A model generated the notes under the pieces. That model was not told the DNA's origin. It was given only the letters and a program-made list of their open reading frames with translations, and did not search any database. Shown in pieces: positions 35,901-50,552 of a stretch of 64,000 nucleotides of DNA. Each line of letters starts with the position of its first letter. The first letter of the stretch is position 1. Both the position numbers and the translations under genes were made by a program. The stretch is from Phascolomyces articulosus (Eukaryota; Mucoromycota; Mucoromycetes; Mucorales; Lichtheimiaceae): the NCBI GenBank assembly GCA_025677815.1, contig JAIXMP010000001.1:186001-250000 (forward strand), in the 5' to 3' direction.

Positions 35901-37079
35901 CTATACATTCACATCCCCATCATAAAAAAAAATATAACATGTTGTTGAAAATGACTCACCCAGTACGTAATTGTAATAAAATACCATGATAAAGACATTC
36001 TTCAATCCAATACCATAACATTTCACTTTTTTCTTTCAAATGTTGTTCAACGACATCCCAAGCACTTGAAAATGCATCGATCGCCGATAAAATCTTGTCC
36101 TGTTTTTCATAACATATGCCTAAATAGAATGTCCATTTTTTTTGGGTCTACACGTGAGTTCCTTTTGATTCTATGTCCTCCCACGGCACCCCCATCCATT
36201 TTTTTAATGATAATTTCAATACCTTTAATGGCACGCGCTTGAATAAGTAACACTAAACCATATCCCGATGTCGCATCTTCAATTCTTAAAGCTAAATTCT
36301 GTAATGATTCTAGTGCCTTGTCATAATCACCACTTTCAAAATAAATACGTGCCAAAATAATTTTGGAAAACTTTTGGGGGAGGCATATGGAGGAAGAAGC
36401 AGAAGAGGTGAAATGAGAGAAAAGGTGGCGTTAGCGTATGTGTAACAAATAATCGTTTTTTCTCTATTTTTTTCATGTTGATGTAATACTCTCTGTTACT
36501 ACCACCACAACTATGAATGATTGTAGGACAGAAGAGTAAAAACGGGGTATAACACGAAACATATTGAAGAAAATGAAGAAAAAGAGAAAGGCTCAAGGGC
36601 ACGGTCCATTTTTTTCTCTTTTTTACTACTATTACTATTTTCTTTTACCTGTGCCTGACGATCATCTGGTAAATCTAAATTATCTTTTTTTCCTCGAGTA
36701 ATGTCAGTTAAACGTTGAATGAATGGTTGTGTTTGATTAGAATTAAGTGGTGTTGCAATGAAAATCGAGTCAGATGTATCATTCACATGTTCTTGACCTG
36801 TTGAACGTTGTTGTGGACGTGTACGTTGGATTTGTTCGACTAACTCGGCTTCAATACATGCAGTCGTGTCCAATACTAAAAAAAATTATTATTTATATAT
36901 CAATATCATATGCATTAATATAGATTTGATTCCAATCAAAAATTTGTATCCTTTTTACCCGTTTCATCAGGATGATATTTTTTATATCTTTGTGCAAGTT
37001 GAGGAATCGATGACCATTCACCACGACAACGGGCTGTATCAAGATCAGCAGCAGATTGTGCCACCTTATTGGTATCCAT
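32934..37079 (-). CDS. YPP1: TTC7/YPP1-like TPR protein (PI4KIII-alpha complex scaffold)
   Basis: Nine exons join in phase to 1,020 codons: 37079-36959, 36875-36649, 36370-36223, 36119-35960, 35815-35684, 35532-35349, 35228-34811, 34699-33719 and 33625-32934. The N-terminus has LDTARCRGEWSSIPQLAQRY and the first TPR-like region (AQFSKIILARIYFESGDYDK). The middle has EMLWYWIEECLYHG and helical repeats. Late TPRs include HYELAVEQAITRNLYDAANA and IDALVAMARCFMDLEEWELA, ending in AEAWYCLGVCYRHDHNLEQA. A Ser/Arg-rich loop (about residues 660-790) separates the TPR blocks. This pattern is that of TTC7/Ypp1, which with Efr3 anchors the Stt4/PI4KA kinase at the plasma membrane to make PI4P. Length and domain order fit the family. 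Confidence 0.88.
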
Positions 37080-38056
37080 AGGTGTGATAATTTAAATACT
37101 TTTTGAAGAGAAAGAGTGATTGTGAAAAAGGAAGGAAAGTTTAATAGATTTATATCTAGATGAGATAATAGAAAAGGAAAGGAGTCAAAAGAAAAACAAA
37201 TAAAAGATTAAAGGTGTTGTTTGTGTGAAAAGAAAGAAAAAGGTTATAAAATGTGAAAACTATAAGTGAAAATAGACTATTTGAAACTTATTTAAATATG
37301 AGTTAGTTTTTTTTTTTTTGGTGCTGAAGCTTATTAACTGAAAGGCATAATCCCGCACAGCCTTTTCTCTCATATAAAGGGTGACCCAGCCTCACTTACT
37401 CCACGTGTGGAGGTGGATTTTTTTTCGTTTGGTATTTACGGATTTAGTCAATCGAATTTCACCTAAATTGGGTAACGACCATCCTTATATTTCTTTTGGA
37501 TTTTCAAACGGACACGAAAAAAACAAGAACGAAAGACGATATCACCATCATCATCATCGTTTATCTTTCCAGAAAAATAATCATTCTACTAAATTAGAAC
37601 GTTTATTTTATAATAATATATAATACCTAATTGTCAATTAGATATGTATTTGTAATATTTTCAACTATCCATTAAATCGTACACTATACTCATTCACTCA
37701 CACACATGGCAATCAAATGTATAATTCAATTCATTTTTTTCTGTTTTTTTTAATAATAATAAAAATAATAGTAATAAAAAATAATATAAAAATAAATTCT
37801 TTTTTTTTTTTTTTGCTTATTATATATAAAAAGATAAAATGAAAAAAAAGAGGCAAGAAGAAGTATATCCCATTTGAAAAATATAATATAAAAATAATTA
37901 TAGTTGTAAGAAAAAAACAAACAAAAATCCAATCAATCAAACATTTTTTTTTGTCAATCAATTAAAATCCGGTTCCTTTTTATCTTGTCTTTGCTTTCCA
38001 TTCCATATTTTTTGTTATATATATATAATGTTTGGTCATTAAAAAGAAAAAAAAAT
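37080..38056. other. Intergenic: TTC7/YPP1 promoter side and ARF1 3' flank
   Basis: AT-rich, with poly-T/poly-A tracts (37740-37960). An 80-codon plus-strand frame (37381-37623) starts at GTG, contains a His run, and has no ATG or recognisable domain, so it is not called. No RNA gene or repeat is seen. Confidence 0.4.
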
Positions 38057-40163
<2,107 letters not shown>

Positions 40164-42420
40164 ATGACTAGTACTTCTAATCCAATAGCGAACAAGCAAA
40201 GACAATAACGACGACGACAAAGAATGATGTTCTGTTATTATTCAACGCGTTACCTTCTGACATTTTAGTCCCTATTTTTTCATATCTCACGCAAACCGAC
40301 TGTTTACGCTGTACATTAGTCTGTAAATCATGGTACACTACGTTTCCTCAATACACAAAAAACGTATAATCCAATCTAATAATATATAGATGTTATGGAG
40401 CCATCCAACCACCACAGACTTGGCTGAAATTTATTGGATCCCATGTAAAAAGTGCCACTTTCCAATTTTTTTCGAAGTCAAAAAGAACTTTATTCTGTCA
40501 TGGAACTCTTGATCCATCATGGATGTGATCGTATTCAGTCTCTAGGTAAGTAGGGGAAAAGGAGAGTGGAATCCATTAAAAAAGATGAACACATTTTAAA
40601 AAAATAGCAGTATATATATTTTTCAACAAAATGACTTTTTGTTGTGTCAATTTTTATTCAACTTGTACAAAACAGCGTTTTATTCCTCAGTAACATCAAA
40701 ACACTATTTATTTCTACCCTTTCTGTGGAAATTAACGCGTCACGTCGTCGACATGAACATATATTACTATGGTTCCAATACTCCGTTTCGCTGGATCTTC
40801 AAATCCTGCCCCATCCTTCAACGTGTTTCATTTAGTCTCCTTCGAACCATGCTTATTCTGCCCCTGGCGATTTTTTATATGAAATAGAACCACCCTTTTG
40901 TTTTCATTGGAAACGAAGAGTACGACCCTTATCACCACAACAAAGATATATCTCTTTTTCAACAAAATAGCGACGATGATCACACGTACCCTCTACTCCA
41001 TATCACTGACTTGGTGATGGATTGTTTACTCGCCATATCTCGCTTGACACCGATTCTTCAAAGATATCCGAATTTGACATTGCTTATTATTTCCATGGAA
41101 CACTTGGATGGAATAGTCTCTCATTTTGATACAAATAAATGGTTTCCAAATGAAGAAAACAATGCTTTGGATTGGGATCAACTGTTTTTTGTTTGGTGTC
41201 CGAAACTTCAATATTTGCAGGTTAACAGCATTCGTAGTGCTTTATATGAAACTCTAGATATATATACTTTCACAAACATCAAAAAGGACACTATCACCCG
41301 ATCATCATCATTGCCAAGAGATTCCAGATCAACAGCAGCAGAAAGTAATAGTCTTCAGGGTTTTGTTACAAAAATCACTGGAGCAATGGAAACTCAGGAA
41401 ATAGTACCCATTATTTTACGAAACGTATCATCCGTGACCCATCTTGTTCTAGAAGATATACATAAGGATAAAATATCAACGATCCCTGGCAACAAAAACT
41501 GGACATGGACCTTTCGTTCATTTTATGAACCTCAATTACGTTCACTGATATTGAATTATATTCTATACGATCAGATCGAAACATTATTAAATGTGCTTCA
41601 TCCATGCCAATCTTTGGAAATGCTTATTGTTCGTAATAGAAAGGCGCTTGATAATCAAATGGTACTCAATTTATCGAACCTACTTTTGTCATTGAAACAA
41701 ATGAATATTTGGAACTTGATAATTCATATTAAGCACGCTTCTTTTCCAACTACCATCAGCACCATGACTGATAGTAATGAGGATAGTAATGGTAATGATA
41801 GCGAAGAGGACGACCGCATTCAATTATATAAACAATTATCGGCACATGGATCAGCACTCGAAATAATCCAATTAGGCAGATGGATATCTAATATAACTCA
41901 TTCATTTTTATTGGCAACGAACCCTATTCCTACCTTGAAACATCTCGAAATGACACTCAACACTCAATTCTGGTTGTGCTGCTGGTTCATCCACTCATGA
42001 GGAAGAAATATGTTTATTTGCTGAATTACTCAGTATTACAAAGATTGAAGTACTTGGACTTTATTGCTTACATGCATTACCCGGACGTTTCCTCGCATTC
42101 CTTGGTACATTACCCTTGTTAAAGGAAATTACTTTTAGTCCAGTAAACTGTATACAAACATCCTAGTCCTGTACTGTAGATCAGCAACAGCATCCATTAC
42201 ATGTGGATAGACCTGGCTATTTTCAAATGCTTCACCAAAGTACAAGTTTAAAAAAGAGTAGTACTTTTGTATGTCAAATGATAGACGAGAATGGAGAATG
42301 TATGAATATCCTTGATACAATGAAAAAGAACAATTTACTCGATCGTAAATATAAAAAAAGAAATGAATACAATATCAATTCTCTATTTTCAAAAGGGATT
42401 TGGTTCCTTGATCCTATTTA
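40164..42420 (+). pseudogene. F-box/LRR-like gene copy A, broken
   Basis: Parallel along its whole length to the intact gene at 45822-48061. It has an F-box (NALPSDILVPIFSYL, LRCTLVCKSWYTTFPQYT), then TWLKFIGSHVKSATF, YLFLPFLWKLTRHVV, YPNLTLLIISME, WCPKLQYLQV, TFRSFYEPQLRSLILNYI, LPGRFLAFLGTLPLLKEI and GYFQMLHQSTSL. It is disrupted repeatedly: an early stop after a short start, a stop after QYTKNV, a one-base shift near 40470, a stop and shift near 40886, a frameshift near 41970 and a stop near 42164. The longest surviving frame is 41011-42000. As F-box proteins are SCF substrate receptors, this copy is presumably non-functional. Confidence 0.8.
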
Positions 42421-42546
42421 AGTTTACCGTCAAAATGCATGGATATAGCCGGTTATTATGTTGTAGATGTTCTTGTTTTAACTCTTCTCCACAGTATATT
42501 ACTACCTGTTAATGCGTCCGTATTTTGTCATATGTAGATATAACAA

Positions 42547-42896
42547 TTATTTCGATGCTTTTCAAAGACAAAAAGAACTTTATTCTGCAATGAAAACACT
42601 GATTTATCATGGATGCGTTCATATTGAACATTTAGATAAGGAGGAATGGATAGGATCAATAAAAAGAAAACCAAGAGGATGATTGTTTAAAAATTATTTA
42701 CCATCATGACATACTCTTCTATCCATAGTATATGCGCATAATAGACACATTCTATTTTTCTTACATCCTGTTGTTATATCAAATACAGGCTTTTATTTCT
42801 CAGGCACCATCAAGCAAGGTTTATTTCTATCACTATTATGGAGATGGACTTGTCGTGTTATCGAGATTGATAACCCTCAGAGCATTACAAATCAAA
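42547..42896 (+). pseudogene. F-box family copy B, truncated relic
   Basis: Two pieces match the exon 1 end and exon 2 start of the family. 42547-42636 encodes a segment with FQRQKELYSAMKTLIYHG, comparable to DRQKDLYFVMKTLIEHE in the intact gene. 42788-42884, after an AG, encodes GTIKQGLFLSLLWRWTCRVI, comparable to ATKQHLFLPLLWKMTRHVI. The intervening intron position is preserved. The F-box itself and the rest of the gene are missing. Confidence 0.65.
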
Positions 42897-43109
42897 TAAC
42901 TAAATCTAAATCCTTAATCTGAAATGGGTTAATACCACATGCTGAACTTAGAGCATAACAATAAAACAGATGAAAAGAAAATGGTACTAATACGTAGTAG
43001 CGAGTAAATAGAGTAAAATCACAGGTAGAACTTGGCTATTATCTTTGGCTATTCAAGTTGTGATATGAATTGGGTTTGCTTACCAGACTAATCTGAATAA
43101 ACAAGAAGT

Positions 43110-43207
43110 CTCTTGGATTAGAACTTTATGCTAATGGTTTTTATGATGTGAATGATGATGAGCTTGCTATTTTTCAACGCGCTGCAGTAACAGCAAGCAG
43201 CAAGTGA
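43110..43207 (+). pseudogene. Leucine-rich coding-like fragment in F-box locus
   Basis: An open stretch encoding KSLGLELYANGFYDVNDDE followed by LAIFQRAAVTASSK then a stop. It looks like an LRR-type strand/helix and lies 200 bp beyond relic B. It may be another shard of the same family, but no direct match to the intact copy is seen. Confidence 0.25.
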
Positions 43208-44722
43208 AAATTCAATGGTACCAGCTTAGAAGGTTTTGTACGATCAGAAAGCTTTATTTATTGCTTCCAAAACAAAAAAATTTCTACCTCCCTAGTTTTT
43301 TTTTTTTTTTTTTTTCCAATTACAGGTTCAACGACGCAAAAAGGGATTAACAAGATGCAAGTATAATATTATTATGGATGAATACTACTAGGAGAATCAA
43401 CCTACAATAAATTAAAATAGTGCCTTACATACTTGGCAATAACAGTAGCCATAACGCCAAAGAACTAGATAGATTTAATGGTTTCATTACCGTATATACT
43501 ATGGAATGCATGATATCTCAGAGAACCGACTGAGAAGAAAAGTTTACCAATGATGCAACATTTCTTTTCTCCTTTGCTCCTTGCTGTAAATGGACAGTTA
43601 TACAGATTATCCTTTAATCCCATTAAACTCTAATATGGTTCCTGGCTGTTTATGGCGTAAATAAAAAAAATATGCTTCAGAGGTCGATCATCGAAATATC
43701 AAACGATAATTTGTATATATTCTAAAATGCCGGAAAATGACAGTTTCAGTGAGAATACAGAAAATTCTTACGATTTGAGTCTGCTGTTCACTTTAGTACA
43801 AAATAACGAATGTAACCTTGCATCTTTAAACCGCAGGAATATATCTTGACCAATAAAGAAAATCAGCTGTGAATGTCGCTACAATTTAGCCAGTACTGAA
43901 TGCATTACTCTATTTGTTTTATCTCTCCATCACCCATTTATACTGCTTGAATGGAAGTATAAGAAGATTATATTGAACATGATAGTGCGGGAAGATATAC
44001 CCAGCATGGGGAAGATTATTATTAATGTATAAACGTATGTGACAATAAACGAATAAAGAATCTGTATTTACATAACTTGTGCAGTTGAATCAAAGATATA
44101 GAAACGAACAACAAGTTCTTGAGTTACTGGATTACAAAGAGTGTAACCTCCCTCCTTTATTATTTTACGTATCGCACCAAAAGAAAAAATATATTTGGCG
44201 GATATGATTTCTGCACAATAGGAACTGGTAATATAATGCTAATTTGCATATTTAACAGAAAGTAAGAGTGAATTATGGATGTAGCTTTTATGGAAAGAGT
44301 CCGTTTGTATATATAGATAAGTGAAAAATAACATGCCAGAGAGCAACGACGCCAACATATAATCATAATAGAATAGGTATCGTCAAACAAATTAAAAATA
44401 TAAAAAAGGAGTTATTGACTGCTACATCCTAACAAGCATACAGTTGCAGCTCACTCATTTATCATATATATATATCAATCCCCAGAATTGTTGAATCAAA
44501 ATGTCGATCCAAAAGAGATATAGAAAATAGAGGTTACCAAATTGTTTTTACATGTAGGTGGCTTCCTTTTTCATGTTTCTTTTTTGTCACATTGTTGTAC
44601 GTACGTATATCATTTTAAAAGCATTTTGAACTGCTACGTATGACGTCAAATTTTTTTTGTTATTATTTTATTAAGACATACCTCAATTTTATATATTATA
44701 CTAGCTTTTGTATTGAAAAATA

Positions 44723-44887
44723 ATGTTTTAAGTTTCTTTTCGCACCCTCTTTCTCTATGTAGCTCTCATTGCTTCCATAATGATCATTGGAAGTTATGCT
44801 ACCTCTTGTGATCAGGATTCCGATTGTACTCTTCCTGACGGAGGTATGGGCTTGTGTGAATTAAGATCTAGGACATGCCTATATTAA
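44723..44887 (+). pseudogene. Small secreted cysteine-rich protein, stop at codon 3
   Basis: A 55-codon frame from ATG at 44723 to TAA at 44885, interrupted only by TAA at codon 3 (44729-44731). After the stop, the frame encodes a hydrophobic signal-peptide-like stretch (TLFLYVALIASIMIIGSYA). A short mature part has four Cys in the pattern C-x5-C-x9-C-x6-C (CDQDSDC ... GLC ... TC). Such small secreted Cys-rich proteins are common in fungi, but I cannot assign a family or activity. An alternative is that an upstream exon or an in-frame downstream ATG inside the hydrophobic stretch is used. It lies between decayed and intact F-box copies. Confidence 0.5.
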
Positions 44888-45821
44888 TAAGGTGTATGGT
44901 TGAAGAAGAACCTTTTGTTATGGTACTTTTGGTGATCAGCTCGTAAGATATTATTCAGACGAGCATGCTACGCTGTATACTTTTGAAATATTACAATAGT
45001 AACTTTTCGACAATAATGAACGTAGTATATTCTTTTTAAAACCGCATTTTATTTATAGTATAAGTTGTATTTAGTGATTTATTATTCTTATGAAACAAAA
45101 AATGAAAGGCTTCAATCGCTGGTATACTGTGTTTAAAGTAATGAGACTTTGGGAATACGATTTATCGTTCTGATTATGTTGGGAGAGCAATAACTGCAGA
45201 ATTATTGGGGTTGTTATATACTGGATGCAGTTTAGTAATCATTTTGCTTCAAAAAAAAATAACATATATTAGAATAATAATGTATAGCGCTTTCTTTCTT
45301 TGGAAACCTGAGGTCGTTTAGCTATTATCGTTGTCCCGGAAATATATTATACAATTACTCTATTATACTGATTGCAATTTGTTTATTCATAAGCTGAAAA
45401 AATTCTTTTGCATTCCAAATATACTATATTATATAATTGGATAGGAGGGTCAAGACCACCAGGCATTTTATATCACACATCAAAAAAAAAACGGACTTTG
45501 TACAAATTACTATTTTTATCAATTTACCTTCTGTAAATCGCCTGCTTTCATAACCCTTTTCTTATATATATAAGAAATACTATATAATAATACCTAATGT
45601 AATTTTAAACTTTGTTCGACATGTCATACCATATCATTTCTTGTAATCTTTACGTTACACCACCACTTATTGTGACTGAGGATAAATTATCTCACTCAAG
45701 AAACTTGCCCCAGTTTTGCACGCGGTAATCTTTTTCTTTCTTTTCCTCTTCCTCAGATTCATACAAACATAATCTTTCTCCACACTGGGTGTTCCTGGAC
45801 CCAGATAATATCAAATCAATC

Positions 45822-48061
45822 ATGACGACACCAACAACAATAACAATAAATAATGATACATTATTCAACACTTTACCTTTTGATATCCTTAGCCATATTT
45901 TTTCGTATCTCACCAAAACTGAAAGTTTGCGCTGTATGCTTGTATGTAAAACATGGTACGCCGACCTTCCGCAATACACAAAACTTGTATGGCGCACGTT
46001 AAAGATTCGAGGAAACGTTTCGTATTTCAAGCAATCACGAACTTGGTTAAAATTTATTGGACTTCATGTAAACAATGTCACTTTTGATTATTTTGATAGA
46101 CAAAAGGATCTTTATTTTGTCATGAAAACATTGATAGAGCATGAATGTATTTATATACAATACTTAGGTAAAAGGAAGGGTGAATGGGATCGATAAAATG
46201 ACAAGAAAAAAAAGCAGCAGGTTCATTTAAAAATAATGCTACCTTTACAAAAAAGGTTGATTGCAATAATAGTGATAATGGTATATATACTCACCCATCG
46301 TCCATCCATATACATAATCCATTCTTTTGTTACCTATATTTATATATAGGCTTTAGTTGTTCGGCCGCAACAAAACAACATTTATTTCTACCACTCCTAT
46401 GGAAAATGACACGCCACGTCATCGAGATTCATATGTGGGGGCACTATTCCAATATTTCCTTTCTCTGGATCTTGAGTTCGTGTCCAAAACTTACACGTTT
46501 TGTATTCAACGCTCCTTCGAGGCATGCCTATACTGCCCAAGGAGGTTTTTTATACAATATGGAACCACCTTTCGCTTTAATTGGATACGAATACAATCCA
46601 CATGATGATCACAAAGAAGAAGAAATATCTCCTCAGCTTATTCATTCTCGTGTGATACTCTATGACACATCACCTATGCTCAACATCACCGAATTGGACA
46701 TTGGAAATACTCCTCTAGGGCCCTCTCGCTTAACATCAATACTCCAAAGATGCCCCAATGTGAAATCTCTTGTTTTTTCATTGAAGATAACGTATGAATC
46801 CATGAATTTTTTTACATTCGGTTATGCAGGGGAAGAAATGACCCGAAGATTTGATTTGCGATTACTCTTTACTTGGTGTCCAAAACTTCAATATATGCGA
46901 ATCAGCAATCCATTGCAAGGCTATACAAATTATATCCTAAAGGCCCATATTGTCGAATCGTTGTTAAAAAACACTGGAAAATCACTTGTATCGACAACAA
47001 CAAAAGAAAGTAATGAAGAAAGGGAAGATCTTTTAGAGTACCTTTTAGTAAGAATGACGCGTGCGATGGGACCCGGAGAAACTGCACCTCTTCTCTCCCA
47101 TTGGGGATCATCGATAAAGCACTTTATTCTTTCAGATAGAACTTTTTATAATACATCCCGCACCCCCGCTATGAACCAAGATTGGACCTCTGTATTTCGT
47201 TCATTTTATGCCCCTCATTTACATTCATTGATCCTTGTTGGTATTTGCTATGATGAAATCGACGCAGTCCTAGGCATCATCCATGCTTGTCGTCACTCTC
47301 TGGAAACACTTGTTCTCTATAACTCTTCACAGTTTGGTTACAGAACAAAATATTCACTCCAATTATCAAGATTACTCTTTCCATTGGAACGCATCAAGCA
47401 TTTGGAGCTAAATAATTTCGAATTAAATTACTCTACATCTATAAACACCAGCAACAATGATAAGGACGATCCAATTCCATTATTTAAACGACTGGCAGCC
47501 CTTGAATCCACACTGGAAGCCATCAAATTCGACAAAAATATAACCAACATTACACAATCTTTTTTATTGGCCACCACTTATCTTCCTACCTTAAAACGCC
47601 TTTGGCTGACATTAGATGATAATTGTGATACATCTTATGATAATCCTGGATTATGTTTATTTGCTGAACGTCTCCATCATACACGCATTGAACTACTCGA
47701 ACTTCATCACTTACATATATTGCCTCGGTCTTTTCTCTTATCCATTGCTACGTTGCCCACATTGAAGGAAATTGCCATTAAGCCCACTGCGAATCATTGT
47801 CGTTATCAACCTTATTATGGCGGATTAACAATGCATGGACCTGCCTATTTTCAAATGATTCGTCAAAGTACAAGTTTACAAAGAATCAGTATTTTCCCAC
47901 AAAACCTATCCATAGTGAATGACGATAAAGAAGAGGTGGATCCAAGTAATGTGAAAATCTGTCAACTTGAGAATGCATTAAAGCAGGAAAAACAACTATT
48001 ACTTGATTGTAAGTTTGAAGTGTTTTATTGCCCATGGACCAATTTGAAAAGAAAAAAATAA
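45822..48061 (+). CDS. F-box protein with LRR-like C-terminal region (intact copy C)
   Basis: Two exons (45822-46167, 46350-48061; intron 46168-46349) give 685 codons. Residues about 13-55 form an F-box (LFNTLPFDILSHIFSYL, LRCMLVCKTWYADLPQY, KLVWRTLKI). The rest contains irregular leucine-rich repeats such as LNITELDIGNTPLGPSRL, CPNVKSLVFSLKI, CPKLQYMRI, HLHSLILVGICYDEIDAVL, LETLVLYNSSQ, PTLKRLWLTL and TLPTLKEIAIKP. This is the F-box/LRR layout of SCF substrate receptors, and such proteins are expanded in Mucorales. Exon 2 begins GFSCSAATKQHLFLPLLW, a block also kept in the broken copies A and B. The start ATG is the first in frame after upstream noise and gives the same N-terminal style as copy A. 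The substrate is unknown. Confidence 0.85.
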
Positions 48062-49016
48062 TAACAAGATAAACGTATATGATACCAACTATGAATTATT
48101 TCAAACTTGTGAATGGTGCCTATTTGTCTTTCTTAAATAAAAAGTAAAAGAAAATAAAAGATTATTATTTTGCATATCAAACAATATAAAATAATTTGGT
48201 GATCAATGAAGCTCGAAATGACAACTGTTAAAAATAAGAGAGCCAACTGTATTTGGGAATCGATGTTGTACAATTTCGCTTTTTATAATTTTGTTAGGAA
48301 AAGAAGTCTTTAACTTTTTTAAGTAGTGGTAACATTTAGTATAAAAACCAGTAGAAGAAATAGTATATCTTGGTTACTAAGAAAAAAGGGCAGAGAAAAT
48401 CTTAAAAACATTAACACACATTTATTCTATTAATTTGTACGTATCACGAGAGAAAAAAATTCCTTATCAATGATTAATAATCAATTTATTACTATTCCTT
48501 CTACGTACCATATAGGTAAATATAAAAAATACTTATTATAACTGATTATATTTCGTTCAATAAGTATGAACAACCCCAAAGTACCCAAATATTTAAAAAT
48601 ATATCTATCTCCACCCCAAGAACTGTTTGATAGACTGAAACATGCCTACTTTTTTATATAAATTTCTTTATACCCAACAACAGTAGACTTTTTTTGGGGG
48701 GAGGAAGAGGGGAAAGTAATAAGAAGAAAGAAATTGATCAAATGCTTACTACTTACTACTAGTAGTAGTAGTAAGTCATAGCGTTTTGGCTAAGCAATTC
48801 TTTCCACTTGTATATGTTACCTTATCGAAAACAAATGTATAAGAGGAGTTTAGAATCCCAAGATTGTAGTACCCTATAAAGAATTAAAAAGAACCTACCC
48901 AACTTTTTTTTTATAATAACAATTTCTTTTTTTTTATTATCACCCACTTAACATCACTCCACAAACAACCAAAAACCAACAATATACAACTTTTCGAAAA
49001 TAATAAGAGAGCGTTC
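48062..49016. promoter_or_regulatory. Intergenic / SNF4 upstream region with hairpin at 48745-48775
   Basis: AT-rich. A near-perfect inverted repeat of TACTACT units lies at 48745-48775 (CTTACTACTTACTACT facing AGTAGTAGTAGTAAG, one bulged T), about 240 bp before the SNF4 ATG. T-rich tracts (48905-48940) and CACTT/CAACAC-rich sequence precede the start codon. A regulatory role is a guess. Confidence 0.4.
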
Positions 49017-50552
49017 ATGACATCTCGCGGTTCTTCGGCTGACAAGGAATTGGAAGCACCACCATCCGCCGACTCTCCCGCATTAGAGATTCAAACGCTT
49101 GTACGCTCGTTTCTAAAGGAACATACAGCTTACGATGTGCTTCCGGTGAGCTATCGGCTCATTGTCTTTGATACCCGTTTACTTGTCAAGAAAGCATTGG
49201 CTGGCCTAGTGCAAAACGGTAACCTAACTCTCTATTTCTGTTCTGTAATATATAGAGTTTGATAAAACATAAAAAGAAACTAATCCTACTCAACGCATTA
49301 GGCATTGTATCGGCACCTTTGTGGTCAAGTGAATTACATCGTTTTGCGGGTATGCTGACAGTATCTGATTTTGTGAATTTGATTCAATATTATTATACAC
49401 ATGCTTCAGTGGAAGATGCATTACAAGACATTGAAAAGTTTGAAATTGGGAATTTACGAGACGTCGAAAAGAAGGTGGGCGCCCCAGCACCGCAGCTGAT
49501 ATCGATGCATCCCATGGCTAGTTTATATGATGCATGTCGACTTTTGGCCGAAAGTAGAGCTCACCGAGTCCCTTTGTTGGATCACGATGCGCTGGGGACG
49601 GAAATGATTATTAGTGTGATTACTCAATATCGAATTCTCAAGTTTATTGCTGTCAATGTAAGGGAAAATATTTTGTTGGATGATGATACAAAGGGATCTT
49701 TATTTTAGGTTGGGGGGAGGATCGAATGTATATGCGTCGAAAAGGGAAAGGATCAAACCCAATTCTCATCTCACTTAAATATATACAATATCTATTTTAT
49801 CTAGTATAAAGAAACGCGTTCATTACGTCGATCTCTTTCGGAACTCAAGATTGGCACTTATGGAAATATAGCCACGGCATCTTTATCAACACCTGTGATT
49901 GAATTAATTAATATCTTTGTGGATAAAAAAATTAGTGCAGTGCCTATTATTGATGAAAATGGTAAGAACAAGCAGTTTGGATTTTTTTTTCTTTGTGTGA
50001 TGCTGATGTGCGTTGGATCATGCAAAAAAAAAAAGATCCGGGTTTGGCTAAATTGTTTATTTTTCACGTGATATTTTAAAACCATTTAGGTGTCGTATTG
50101 AATGTTTACGAAACCGTGGATGTGATGGTAAATATATAAAAATGATAAGGATTCTATTTTGGTGCTATGAGAAGGATATGTATTTTTCTCAACTTGTCTG
50201 CTTTTTTTATTTGTGAATATAGAGTATAGCAAGAACAGGTCGATATAACGAACTGGATATTCCAGTGGGAGAAGCATTAGAAGCTCGTCCAAAGGTAAAA
50301 TGTGTGATCTAGAAAGAAAGAGCAGGATGATGATGTTGGATACAAAATTATTGACCTTTGAAAATTTATATGTAAATTTAGGATTATCCTGGCGTTCACA
50401 CATGTACATTGAATGATACATTATATTCTATATTTCAAACCATTCGAAAACAACGCGTCTATCGATTGATTGTTGTTGATTCAGATAAAAAACTGGTTGG
50501 CATTGTCAGCCTTTCAGATATTCTTGGTTATCTTGTAGGATATCAACGCTAA
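49017..50552 (+). CDS. SNF4: SNF4-like gamma subunit of SNF1/AMPK kinase (CBS domains)
   Basis: Six exons (49017-49218, 49302-49657, 49805-49961, 50090-50127, 50223-50294, 50382-50552) give 331 codons. After a short Ser/Pro-rich N-terminus come four CBS motifs. The first includes AYDVLPVSYRLIVFDTRLLV. The second includes SLYDACRLLAESRAHRVPLL and TEMIISVITQYRILKFI. The third includes VIELINIFVDKKISAVPIID with VLNVYETVDVM. The fourth includes TLYSIFQTIRKQRVYRLIVV with GIVSLSDILGYLV. WSSELHRFAGMLTVSDFVNLI is diagnostic for SNF4/AMPK-gamma. It senses adenine nucleotides and relieves autoinhibition of the SNF1 kinase. Exon 4 is only 38 nt. Length fits yeast SNF4 (322 residues). Confidence 0.96.

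Noticed and set aside
37381..37623. 80-codon plus-strand frame with a His run
   Set aside because: It starts with GTG, has no ATG and no recognisable domain, and contains a CAT-repeat; treated as chance.
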